From Paraconexibacter sp040581415 (GTDB lineage: Bacteria > Actinomycetota > Thermoleophilia > Solirubrobacterales > Solirubrobacteraceae), in contig NZ_CP114014.1 of NCBI RefSeq assembly GCF_040581415.1, positions 3,658,001 to 3,722,000 on the forward strand: DNA of 64,000 bases, written 5' to 3'. Made by a program: the position numbers and the translations under genes. Positions 1 through 8,064 of this stretch are shown piece by piece (the stretch's first letter is position 1; each line of letters opens with the position of its first letter). A model generated the notes under the pieces. It did no database searches and had not been told where the DNA came from. It was given only the letters and a program-made list of their open reading frames with translations.

Positions 1-893
1 GCTGCCCGGCTTTCGACTCCGGCGTCCTGCGCCCGTTCTTCCGCCGCCTGACCGCGGGGGTGCGGGCCGCCGACCCCCGCCGGCTCGTGTTCGTCGAGCC
101 GGGCGTGAACTTCAACCAGGGCGCCGCCACCTGGATCGGGGACACCGGCGACCCGCAGACGGGGTTCAGCTTCCACGTCTACTGCAGCCCGGTGGTCGGC
201 TCGACGCCGTGCGCGACCCGCCAGCCGCGCGCGTTCGCGAACGCGGAGAAGCAGGTGGTCGCCGGGCGCCAGACGTCGCTGCTGACCGAGTTCGGCGCGA
301 CCGACGACCTCGGTCGCCTGCGGTCCGTGCTCGAGGACGCCGACCGCGCGATGGTCGGCTGGCTGCACTGGGCGTACTTCAACGAGGACCCGTTCGCCGC
401 CCGTCCGCACGAAGGGCTGGTCCGGACGCTCGCCGAGGCGCCGGGACCCAGGACGGTCAAGGCCGAGAAGCTGGCCGTGCTGGCCCGTCCCGGCCCGGTG
501 CTGATCGCCGGGACACCGCGCGGCTGGTCGTGGAACGACTCCGCGGAACGGCTCGAGGTGACGTGGTCGACCGCTGCGGTGGTGGGGGCGCGGGCGCTGG
601 TCCGGCGTGTGCGGCCAGCCGCGAGCGGTGGCGGCGGGCGTACGGTCGGGGCGGCGCGGCCGGACTCGCGGGCACGCGGCTCGCGAGCGACCGCTATGGC
701 ACTGCCGAAGTGGATGGCCGACGCGGGCGAGGGTGGCGTGAGCGTGATCGAGCTGCCCCCGGCGACCGTGCGTGCGGGGTGGCGAGTCCGTGTCACCGGT
801 GGCCGCGTCGTGTCTGCGGCGGGCGATCGTCGTGTGCGCGTGCTGGCCGACCGCGGCACGACGGACGTCACCGTCGTGGTCGACCGCGGCTGA
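1..893 (+). CDS. GH5 endoglycoceramidase-like glycosidase, 3' part (5' end outside window)
   Basis: Open from the window edge (frame of base 3) to TGA at 891-893, so about 296 C-terminal residues are present and the true start lies upstream. FVEPGVNF, the FSFHVYC strand and LLTEFGA followed by WLHWAYFNEDP match the second half of the endoglycoceramidase branch of glycoside hydrolase family 5. The Glu of LLTEFGA (codon 288-290) should be the nucleophile; the acid/base NEP motif would be upstream. The last ~130 residues look like the small beta-sandwich that follows the barrel in this branch. Family members cleave glycosyl-ceramide or similar glycolipid bonds outside the cell, but the substrate here is unknown. 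The GTG at base 60 is internal, not a start. Confidence 0.75.
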   Translation, partial: CPAFDSGVLRPFFRRLTAGVRAADPRRLVFVEPGVNFNQGAATWIGDTGDPQTGFSFHVYCSPVVGSTPCATRQPRAFANAEKQVVAGRQTSLLTEFGATDDLGRLRSVLEDADRAMVGWLHWAYFNEDPFAARPHEGLVRTLAEAPGPRTVKAEKLAVLARPGPVLIAGTPRGWSWNDSAERLEVTWSTAAVVGARALVRRVRPAASGGGGRTVGAARPDSRARGSRATAMALPKWMADAGEGGVSVIELPPATVRAGWRVRVTGGRVVSAAGDRRVRVLADRGTTDVTVVVDRG

Positions 894-972
894 TCGTCGG
901 CCCTGGAGCGGGACGGTCCGGCGAGCGAGCCGCGACCCGGAGGTCCGCGGGTTCGCGGATGCGCGGGTGGCG

Positions 973-1887
973 CTAGGAGAGGCCGGCGCTGGAGCTGGTC
1001 GCAGCGATCAGGACCAGGAAGATCCCGAGCATCACGGCCCACATCGCGATGCGGTCCGGCCGGTGGGCGGCGCGGTCGGCAACCGATCGCGGCCGACGAC
1101 TCTCGACCTCGCGCAGGGCACGCCGCTCAGCGAGCTCCGCCTGGATACCGGGGTTCCCGGTGATCCGGACGGTCTTGCGATCGGGGCCGCCGGCGCCGCG
1201 TGCGGCGGGCCGGTAGTCGGCGCGGTCGTCCTCGAGGGCGTGGCGCCGGCGGGGGGCCGGCTCGGACCACAGCTCATCGTCGTCGTCCCAGAGGACGGCC
1301 TGCGACGGGTCCTTGGGGGCGGGCCCGGACGACCACAGCTCGTCGCCCTCGTCCCACCGGTCGGCCTTCGGGGCCGCCGCGCGGCGGGGGCGGTCGGGCT
1401 CCACCCAGAGCTGATCCTGGTCGCCGAGCCATGAGTCCTCGGCCTCGACGTCACGGTCGTCGTAGAAGTCCGCGGCGTGGTCGTCGGCGACGACCGGCCG
1501 TCCCGTGAGCACGATCTCCCGCGACTGCGACGGCCGCGAGGGGAGACCGAACGCCCCGTCGAGGTCCATGGCGTCGGAGAACGAGGCAGCGTCCGCACGG
1601 CGAAGGACAGGATCCTCCGACCGCTCGGGGAGCGCGCGTCCGGTGATGCGTCCGCGGCGAACGGCGGCCGGCGGGGCAGCGGAGGCCGGGTCGTGATCGC
1701 CACCGCGGTGCTCGCGGTGCGCGGCGGTCTGATCGCCGGCGTCCCAGCGCGGGTCGACCTCGATCAGCGGAGAGCGGGTCGGGCGCTCGCGGAGCGCGGT
1801 TTGCGGCGTCGACGTCGGAGCGGGAGCGCCAGGGCGCAGGTGCTCGACATCGGCCCACCAGGATCTGTCGTCAGCGATCTCGGTCAT
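973..1887 (-). CDS. Acidic, Trp-repeat protein with C-terminal membrane anchor, unknown function
   Basis: About 304 residues from ATG 1887 (MTEIADDRSWWADVEHL); a TTG at 1917 with a GGTGGAG just before it is an alternative start. I do not recognise the family. The body is hydrophilic, rich in Asp/Arg/Pro, and carries three spaced copies of a short motif (DQDQLWVEP, DEGDELWSSGP, DDDDELWSEP). The last ~22 residues (MWAVMLGIFLVLIAATSSSAG) form a single C-terminal transmembrane segment, so the protein is probably tail-anchored with its bulk in the cytoplasm. It stands alone between the GH5 gene and the cytochrome gene. The function is open; the repeats may be binding sites for a partner. Confidence 0.6.
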   Translation of the reverse strand: MTEIADDRSWWADVEHLRPGAPAPTSTPQTALRERPTRSPLIEVDPRWDAGDQTAAHREHRGGDHDPASAAPPAAVRRGRITGRALPERSEDPVLRRADAASFSDAMDLDGAFGLPSRPSQSREIVLTGRPVVADDHAADFYDDRDVEAEDSWLGDQDQLWVEPDRPRRAAAPKADRWDEGDELWSSGPAPKDPSQAVLWDDDDELWSEPAPRRRHALEDDRADYRPAARGAGGPDRKTVRITGNPGIQAELAERRALREVESRRPRSVADRAAHRPDRIAMWAVMLGIFLVLIAATSSSAGLS

Positions 1888-2127
1888 ATGCGGTTGCGAC
1901 GGGTGCGTCGTCCCCAACTACTCCACCGCGGGGCTCGCGGCACACTACCCGGACGGGCGGCGGAACGCGTCATCATCGTAACAGCGCGTGAAATCCCTGC
2001 AAAGGGCAGGTTCTGCAAGGGTTCTTGCGACCGGCGGTGAGGGTGCCGACGCCGCCGCCGGCGTGCCGCGCCTACTGACTGATTTCCGGCAGAACCTTGG
2101 ACGCGGGGCGTGGCGCGCCGGCGGTCC

Positions 2128-2625
2128 TCAGTCGCGCCCGGCGGTCGCGGCGACGTAGCTCGCGACGTGCTTCGCATCCTCGCCGTCGATGAGCCCGGCG
2201 GGCATCTGCCCCATGCCGCGTGCACGGCCCTCTTCGATCGCGTTCAGCGTCAACGCCGCCACCGGACGGAGCTGATCGAGGTCCGGCCCGACCTTGCCGA
2301 CCGCGTTCGCGGACTTGAGCGTGTGGCACGTCGAGCAGTTCTTGGCGAAGACCTTACGGCCGTCCTGCTGGGCCTCGCTGAGCTTGACGCCGCCGGGTGC
2401 CTGCTTGGACTGGTTGTCCGTGTTGGCGGCGATCACCGCGACCGGGATGCCGGCGCCGAAGGCGATGGTCGCAAGCACGGTCGCGGTGATCGCGACGCGG
2501 TTGTTGCTGCGGCTCTGACCGTGGAGGTTCCTGCGTGCCCCCCGCGGGCCACCGCCGAAAGCGAGGGCGACGACGGTCACTCCGACGACCAGGAACGCGA
2601 TGACGAATGCTGCTGTGGCGATCAC
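2128..2625 (-). CDS. Membrane-anchored class I c-type cytochrome
   Basis: 165 residues, GTG start at 2625. Two hydrophobic segments (residues ~3-23 and ~45-67) precede a mono-haem domain. The haem site CSTCH is at 97-101, followed by VGPDL and a C-terminal GMGQMPAG whose Met (about 141) is the expected sixth ligand. The GPDL...MP pattern is that of small cytochrome c or CytC-oxidase-associated domains. The anchored domain would face outside and shuttle electrons in the respiratory chain. A TAGGCT hexamer (2637-2632) ends 6 nt before the GTG, which suggests a leaderless transcript and supports this start. The gene lies downstream of dnaE2 on the same strand but appears to have its own promoter. 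Confidence 0.85.
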   Translation of the reverse strand: MIATAAFVIAFLVVGVTVVALAFGGGPRGARRNLHGQSRSNNRVAITATVLATIAFGAGIPVAVIAANTDNQSKQAPGGVKLSEAQQDGRKVFAKNCSTCHTLKSANAVGKVGPDLDQLRPVAALTLNAIEEGRARGMGQMPAGLIDGEDAKHVASYVAATAGRD

Positions 2626-2667
2626 GCGGCCAGCCTACCGTGAGCGACGGCGGCGTGTGCGGCGAAA

Positions 2668-5600
2668 TCACCGTCTCCGGCCGGCCCCGAAGTTCATGAT
2701 CGGCGGTGCGACCGCGCGGAAGTCGCCACCCCCGCCGGCCGCGGCCGCGGCCTGCTGTCCTTCCGCCTGCTGCTCGCGCTCGAGCTCCTGGAGGTCGAGC
2801 GGGGAGAAGTCCTTGACGACGGCCAGTGGGCGGTCCGGTGCCTCGAGCGCCCAGAGTCGGCGCACGAGGACGTTGACCTGGCCGCCGGCGGCCGGATGAC
2901 GCTCCAGCCGCCCTTCGGCGACGATCAGCGGCTCGGTCCGGACGAGTAGCCGGTACCGCTCGTAGATGTCCGGCGGGACGATGAGGTTGATCGTCCCGCC
3001 CTCGTCCTCGAGCAGCATGAAGACGATGCCCTTGGCCGTCCCGGGTCGCTGGCGGGCGACGACCAGGCCACCGGCCCGGATCGTCGACCCGTGGCGAGCG
3101 GTCCGCAGCCTGGTGCTGGCCAGAGCACGCTGCCCGTCGAGCTCGGCACGCAGCAGCTCGACAGGGTGCGTCGCGGTCGTCACACCGGTGCTCGCATAGT
3201 CGGCGATCATCGCGTCCCAGTCACCCAGAGCCGGGAGGCCAGGGGCGCTGGGCGGGGCGAGCGGCAGCGCCAGCTGCGTGCCGAGGTCCTCCGTCGGGCC
3301 GCCGCGCGAGCGACGCTGCAGCCGGATGCCGGGGGCTGCCGCACCCAACCGCCAGAGGGCGGCGCGCCGCCGGTGCCCGGGTATCGCGACCTCGTCGGCG
3401 ACCAGGGCGTCGCAGGTCCCCGACCACGCCAGCCGCTCGAGCGCAGGCCGGCCCGCGCCCGCGCGGGAGATCAGGTCCTGAACGCTCGTGAACGGGCCGC
3501 CCGCCGACCGCGCCGAGGCGATCGTCCTGACCTCGTCCTCGCGGACGCCGAGCACGTAGCCCAAGCCGATGCGGACCGCGCTCGCGAAGTCCGAGCCGGC
3601 CGGGGCCGGCTCCAGCGTGCAGCCGACCTCGCTCGCGTTGACGTCCGCGGGCAGGATCGTGATGCCCCGCCGCTGCGCCTCGTGGACCAGGGCGTCCGGT
3701 GGGTAAAAGCCCATCGGCTGCTCGTCCAGCAGCGCGCAGAGCAGCTCCGGACCGTGGTGGACCCGCAGCCACGTCGACTGGTAGGCCAGCAGCCCGAAGG
3801 CGGCTCCGTGCGCCTTCGGGAATCCGAAGCCGGAGAAGCCGACGATCATGGCGTACACGCGCTCGGCGACGGCCGGCGTGACGCCGTGGACCTGTTGCGC
3901 GCCTTGCAGGAAGCGGTCCTTGTAGGCGTGCATCGCGGCCTGCGAGCGCTTGCGGCTCATCGCGCGCCGCAGTCCCTCCGCCTCCCCTGCCGAGAAGCCC
4001 GCGAAGTCCATCGCGACCTCGATCACCTGGTCCTGGAAGATGATCGTCCCGAGCGTGTCCTTCAGGACACGCTCGAGCGCCGGGTGCTCGTAGGGGATCT
4101 TGTAGTTCGGGTCGGCCCGGATCCGCTGACGGCGGTCGATGTAGGGGTTCACCGCCCCGCCCTGGATCGGGCCGGGCCTGACGATCGCCACCTGGATCGT
4201 CAGGTCGTCGAGGTTCTCCGGATGGGTCCGGAGCAGCGAGGCCATCTGCGCCCGGCTCTCGATCTGGAAGACGCCTGTCGTCTCTGCCCGCTGGATCGCC
4301 GTGTAGGTCGGCTTGTCGTCGTAGGGAATCCGCGAGAGGTCCACGCGCTCACCGCTGGTGGCGGCGATGAGCTCGACGCACCGCTCGACCGCCGACAGCA
4401 TCCCCAGCCCGAGCAGGTCGATCTTCAGGAAGCCTGCGTCCGCGCACGAGTCCTTGTCCCACATGACCATCTGCCGCCCCTCCATCGCCGCCGGGACGAC
4501 GGGGCAGCAGTCCACCAGCGGACGGGTCGCGACGATCATCCCGCCCGAGTGCTGGCTGAGGTGGCGGGGCAGTCCCTGTGCCTCCTTGGCCAGCCGGACG
4601 AGCCAGTCCCAGCGGCCGGCCTGGCCATCGGCGACCTCCAGCCGGCCCTCCCCGAGCGCGGCGACGACGTCCTCCCCCACCTTCGACGCGCCCCAGCCCT
4701 CCGACGCGCGTGCCACCCGCTCGATCTCCCCCGGAGGGAGGCCCAGCGCCTTGCCGATCTCCCGCACCGCGCCACGCGAGCGGTAGGTCGGGAACGCCGC
4801 CACGAGGGCCGAGCGGTCGCGCCCGTAGACCTCGTGGATGCGCGGGATCAGCGTCGCGCGGACATCCCGCGGGAAGTCGAGGTCGATGTCCGGCAGGGAG
4901 GTGATCTCGGCGTTCAGGAAGCGGCCGAGGAACAGCTCGTTCGCGACCGGGTCGACGTGCGACAGGCCCGTGAGGTAGCAGACGATGGAGGAGACGCTCG
5001 AGCCACGACCGCGGCCGGGCGGCAGCAGCGAGCGGACGGTGTCGGCGCCGCGGACCTCGGCAGCGACCTCCCGCGCGAGCTCGAGCAGCTCGTGATGGAG
5101 GATGAAGAAGCCCGACAGCCCGAGCTGCTCGATCAGCTTGAGCTCCTGCTCGAGGCGGGCAGCGGCACGCTCGCGCAGGCTCTGGGCCGCCGCGGCCGAA
5201 CCGGCCGGCCGTGAGCCCGCGTCCGCCCGCATGCCCGTCGGCCCGGGGTAGCGCGAGTCGAAGAGGCCGTGGCAGATCGCCGCCAGCTTGCTGTCCGCGT
5301 CCGCGTCCTCGGATCCCGGATAGCGGTAGCCGAGGTCGTGTCCGAGGTCGAAGGTCAGCGACTCCGCCAGGCGCGCGGCCTCGGCCACGGCGTCGGGATG
5401 GTCGGCGAAGCGCGACGCCATCGCCGCGGGAGTGGCGAGCACGTGGGCGTGGTTCCCGCGCCGGAGGGGCTCGGAGGCATCGAGCGTCGTGTGCTCCCGG
5501 ACGGCCACGAACGCGTCCTGCAGCGGCGCGCGCGTCCGGGCGTGGGCGTGCACGTTGCCGGTGGCCACGGCGCGGAGCTCCAGCCGGCGGGCGAGGGCGA

Positions 5601-6174
5601 CGAGCTCGCGGTTGCGCGCGCGGTCATGGCGGGCGAACGGTCGCTGAAGCTCAATGCGCAGGCCGTCCGGGCCGCCGCCGAAGGCGTCGCGCAGGCGACG
5701 GAGCGTCGCGTCGTCCCGCACCCCCCGCCGTGCGCAGCCGCTCAGGCAGACGAGGCCCTCCGCGTGTTCGGCGACGTCGGCGATCGTCACCGACGGCGCC
5801 AGCTGGTCCCGCCGGCGGGACGGCGTCTCGCGTGTGTGCGCGTGCGCCCGCGTGAGCAGGCGGCAGAGGCTCCGCCAGCCCGCGGCGCTGCGGACCAGCA
5901 GGGTGAGGTGCCGCAGCGCAGCTGGATCGGCCGCCTCCGGCCGGACGCCGTCCGGCCGGATGCTGACCTCTGCCCCGTGGATCGCGTGGAGCCCGTGCGC
6001 GCCTGCTGCCTGCGCGAACTCCATCGACCCCGAGAGCGTGTCGTGATCGGTCAGCGCCATCGCCTGGTGTCCCTGCTCGAGTGCCCCCAGCACGAGCTCG
6101 TCCGGCAGCGACGCCCCGTCGAGGAACGAGAAGGCCGAGTGGCAGTGGAGCTCGACGTACGACGACACGAACAC
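2668..6174 (-). CDS. dnaE2: Error-prone DNA polymerase III alpha subunit DnaE2 (ImuC)
   Basis: About 1168 residues. The N-terminal PHP domain starts YVELHCHSAFSFLDGAS. The polymerase core has PDIDLDFPRD near residue 428 with catalytic Asp residues, GRGRGSSVSS before it, and a C-terminal OB fold. The length (~1100) and the lack of the long replicative C-terminus fit DnaE2/ImuC rather than DnaE1. It is the translesion polymerase of the SOS mutasome with ImuB (8061-9296). Possible GTG starts are 6174 and 6168; both lie in or at the edge of a LexA box (6168-6181), so translation may be leaderless or start slightly downstream. Homologues begin YAELH, which favours GTG 6168. Expression should be SOS-induced. 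Confidence 0.95.
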   Translation of the reverse strand: MFVSSYVELHCHSAFSFLDGASLPDELVLGALEQGHQAMALTDHDTLSGSMEFAQAAGAHGLHAIHGAEVSIRPDGVRPEAADPAALRHLTLLVRSAAGWRSLCRLLTRAHAHTRETPSRRRDQLAPSVTIADVAEHAEGLVCLSGCARRGVRDDATLRRLRDAFGGGPDGLRIELQRPFARHDRARNRELVALARRLELRAVATGNVHAHARTRAPLQDAFVAVREHTTLDASEPLRRGNHAHVLATPAAMASRFADHPDAVAEAARLAESLTFDLGHDLGYRYPGSEDADADSKLAAICHGLFDSRYPGPTGMRADAGSRPAGSAAAAQSLRERAAARLEQELKLIEQLGLSGFFILHHELLELAREVAAEVRGADTVRSLLPPGRGRGSSVSSIVCYLTGLSHVDPVANELFLGRFLNAEITSLPDIDLDFPRDVRATLIPRIHEVYGRDRSALVAAFPTYRSRGAVREIGKALGLPPGEIERVARASEGWGASKVGEDVVAALGEGRLEVADGQAGRWDWLVRLAKEAQGLPRHLSQHSGGMIVATRPLVDCCPVVPAAMEGRQMVMWDKDSCADAGFLKIDLLGLGMLSAVERCVELIAATSGERVDLSRIPYDDKPTYTAIQRAETTGVFQIESRAQMASLLRTHPENLDDLTIQVAIVRPGPIQGGAVNPYIDRRQRIRADPNYKIPYEHPALERVLKDTLGTIIFQDQVIEVAMDFAGFSAGEAEGLRRAMSRKRSQAAMHAYKDRFLQGAQQVHGVTPAVAERVYAMIVGFSGFGFPKAHGAAFGLLAYQSTWLRVHHGPELLCALLDEQPMGFYPPDALVHEAQRRGITILPADVNASEVGCTLEPAPAGSDFASAVRIGLGYVLGVREDEVRTIASARSAGGPFTSVQDLISRAGAGRPALERLAWSGTCDALVADEVAIPGHRRRAALWRLGAAAPGIRLQRRSRGGPTEDLGTQLALPLAPPSAPGLPALGDWDAMIADYASTGVTTATHPVELLRAELDGQRALASTRLRTARHGSTIRAGGLVVARQRPGTAKGIVFMLLEDEGGTINLIVPPDIYERYRLLVRTEPLIVAEGRLERHPAAGGQVNVLVRRLWALEAPDRPLAVVKDFSPLDLQELEREQQAEGQQAAAAAGGGGDFRAVAPPIMNFGAGRRR

Positions 6175-6181
6175 ATGTTCG
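6168..6181 (-). promoter_or_regulatory. LexA (SOS) box at dnaE2
   Basis: CGAACACATGTTCG, an almost perfect palindrome matching the Gram-positive SOS box CGAACnnnnGTTCG. It overlaps the predicted GTG start of dnaE2 and lies in the 25-nt gap after the preceding gene, so bound LexA would cover the transcription and translation start. The same 14-mer plus flanks recurs at imuB, and a closely related one at lexA. Confidence 0.9.
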
Positions 6182-6199
6182 CAGACAGGAGGGACGGCA

Positions 6200-7534
6200 T
6201 CACGCCCGGAGGCAGTCCTCGCGCTGCTCCCAGGCGCCGCCGGCGGGGCGGGTCCAGGCGTCGAGCAGGTCCGACTTCGTGCGCTTGTAGTCCGCGCTGA
6301 TCCCGCCCTGAGGCAAGTCCAGACCGCCGCCGTAGATCTTCTCGTCGGTGGCGTAGGTCGTCATGTCGAGGCGGGTGTTGCCGCCGATCATGCGGCCGAT
6401 GTCCCAGGCCGCGCCAGGGAGGTCCTTGATTCCGGAGGGCTTGGACGCCTTGAGCAGGCGCGAAACCGCGGCGCGGCTCTCCGGGGTGGTGAGGTCGAAC
6501 GTCGCGGTGACCGTGGCGGACCGGCCCGCAACCCCGGTGGTGACCTTCGGGACCGGCAGGCTGCCGTCCCCCTTCAGCCCCTTGCCGATCAGCCCGCCCT
6601 TGAGGTTCCCTGTGGCGCTGAGGGCCAGCGTCGACGGCTTGCCGTCCACGCCTATCGTCAGCGCGAGGCGCACCTCGCCGTCCATCCCGAGGTTTCCGAG
6701 CCCGCCGAGGACCGCCGCGCTGAGCTTCGGGGAGCTCGCCACATAGACCGTTCCGCCTCCCGCCGTGTTCTTGCTGCCGCCGACAGTCAAGGCTGCGCCG
6801 AGGTCGAGCTCCGCTCTGATGCCCGGATCGAGCTTCAGGCCGACATCGGCCTTCAGCGACCCGAGGTGGGCGGTGGGCTCGGGCAGATCGATCCCGCTCC
6901 CGACTCCGAGCTTCTTCTGGAGCGCACCGGAGACCATTCCCCCGAGAGGTCCCGCGAGCGCGGACACCCCCTTTCCGACCATCACCTCCTCGAGCTTGTC
7001 CTGCAGCTTGTCGGCCGCCGCTTTGTCCGGGACACGCCACATCCTTCCGCCGCCGAGCTCGGCGATGGCTGCGGCCTGCGCCATTCCGGAGACCCCGAGG
7101 TCGCGGCCACCAAACCTGATGCCCCCTGCGGGCGTCGCCCTGAACTCGACACCGCCGCTGAACTTGTCCAGCAGCGTGAGCTCGACGGTGCCGTCGGAGC
7201 GCTCGGAGCGCAGCAGGTTGAGCCCACGACCGACCTTGAAGATGACCGCCCGCCCCGTGACGCTGACGTCCGTCGCCCTGGTCCGCACCGTGCACACCGC
7301 TCGCTCGAGCTGGGCACACGAGTCGCCGGTCACCTTGCACAGCGCGCGCTGGAAGGTCTCCCCGACGCCGTTCACGATCGACGGACCCACCGTGAAGGTG
7401 CCGATGACCCCGAGGATCACCGCGACGACCGCGACGACCCCGAGGTAGTCGAGGGCCGCCTGCCCCCGGTCGCCACGGCGGGCACGTGAGGGGCGGCGAT
7501 CGGGGGTCGGAAGCGGCATCGTCCGAGCTTGCAT
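6200..7534 (-). CDS. Pilin-signal-like anchored exported protein, unknown function
   Basis: 444 residues from ATG 7534 (ATG 7519 also possible). After a basic leader comes RGDRGQAALDYLGVVAVV, which resembles the cleavage/assembly region of Flp/TadE-type pilins (Gly before the cut, Glu/Asp and Tyr close after it), then one long hydrophobic helix to about residue 57. The remaining ~390 residues are Gly/Leu/Lys-rich with beta-strand alternation and repeated G-G-L-G stretches, and contain Cys near residues 66 and 73. I do not recognise the domain. No tad/flp genes are nearby. It sits between the DUF6504-type gene and dnaE2, and its stop is 25 nt before dnaE2, so it may feed read-through into dnaE2. 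Confidence 0.6.
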   Translation of the reverse strand: MQARTMPLPTPDRRPSRARRGDRGQAALDYLGVVAVVAVILGVIGTFTVGPSIVNGVGETFQRALCKVTGDSCAQLERAVCTVRTRATDVSVTGRAVIFKVGRGLNLLRSERSDGTVELTLLDKFSGGVEFRATPAGGIRFGGRDLGVSGMAQAAAIAELGGGRMWRVPDKAAADKLQDKLEEVMVGKGVSALAGPLGGMVSGALQKKLGVGSGIDLPEPTAHLGSLKADVGLKLDPGIRAELDLGAALTVGGSKNTAGGGTVYVASSPKLSAAVLGGLGNLGMDGEVRLALTIGVDGKPSTLALSATGNLKGGLIGKGLKGDGSLPVPKVTTGVAGRSATVTATFDLTTPESRAAVSRLLKASKPSGIKDLPGAAWDIGRMIGGNTRLDMTTYATDEKIYGGGLDLPQGGISADYKRTKSDLLDAWTRPAGGAWEQREDCLRA

Positions 7535-7653
7535 CCGGCCGCTGCCGCAGCGCTACCGCACACCTGCCGCGGTTCTGCTCCCTTTTCGTCCGGTGGCCGC
7601 GGGCGATTCCGCGGAACCGCCCGGCGCTCGGGGCACGCCCCGACTGCGCCGCC

Positions 7654-8064
7654 CTATCGCTGCCGGTACCAGCTGCCCTCCACCAGGTCGCGGAAGACCA
7701 CGAGGTCCCGCCCGCCGACGGTGACGACCTCCCAATAGCGCCGCCGCAGCGGGTTCGCCGTCCACCAGCGGTCCTCGACGAGCCACGACTCGCGGATCGC
7801 GTCCACGGGATCGCCGGCGACCGTCAGCGGCCGTCCGCCCGGACCGACCGTGACCGGCACGAGGACCGGCAGCCCCAGCCGCCGCGGGCCACCCGGTGCT
7901 CGCGACGGTGCCGCGCCGGCACTCCCGCGGACCACCCGCATCGCCGTCCCGCGGCCCGCGCCCGGACCGCGGCCGGGTCGTGCGCCCCGCTCACCGCCCG
8001 CTCCGCCGGTGCCGCCGCCGGAGCCTGGTCCGCCGTGCCGGTCGCCCCCTCCGCCCGAGGTCAT
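7654..8064 (-). CDS. DUF6504-type small protein coupled to imuB (ImuB C-terminal-like)
   Basis: 136 residues from ATG 8064, whose ATGA overlaps the imuB stop at 8063-8061, so the two genes are translationally coupled. The first ~60 residues are a Gly/Arg/Pro low-complexity stretch. The rest (LPVLVPVTVGPGGRPLTV..DPVDAIRESWLVEDRWWTANPLRRRYWEVVT..LVVFRDLVEGSWYRQR) is the compact domain found at the end of many ImuB proteins or encoded just after imuB. Its probable role is as an accessory of the ImuB/DnaE2 mutasome, perhaps in DNA or protein contact; this is inferred from position. It should be SOS-induced together with imuB. Confidence 0.75.
   Translation of the reverse strand: MTSGGGGDRHGGPGSGGGTGGAGGERGARPGRGPGAGRGTAMRVVRGSAGAAPSRAPGGPRRLGLPVLVPVTVGPGGRPLTVAGDPVDAIRESWLVEDRWWTANPLRRRYWEVVTVGGRDLVVFRDLVEGSWYRQR

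Noticed and set aside
48..62. GTG 60 as a true start of the GH5 gene
   Set aside because: The frame is open to base 3 with protein-like residues (FDSGVLRPFFRRLTAGVRAA) that align with the family, so the gene is cut by the window edge.
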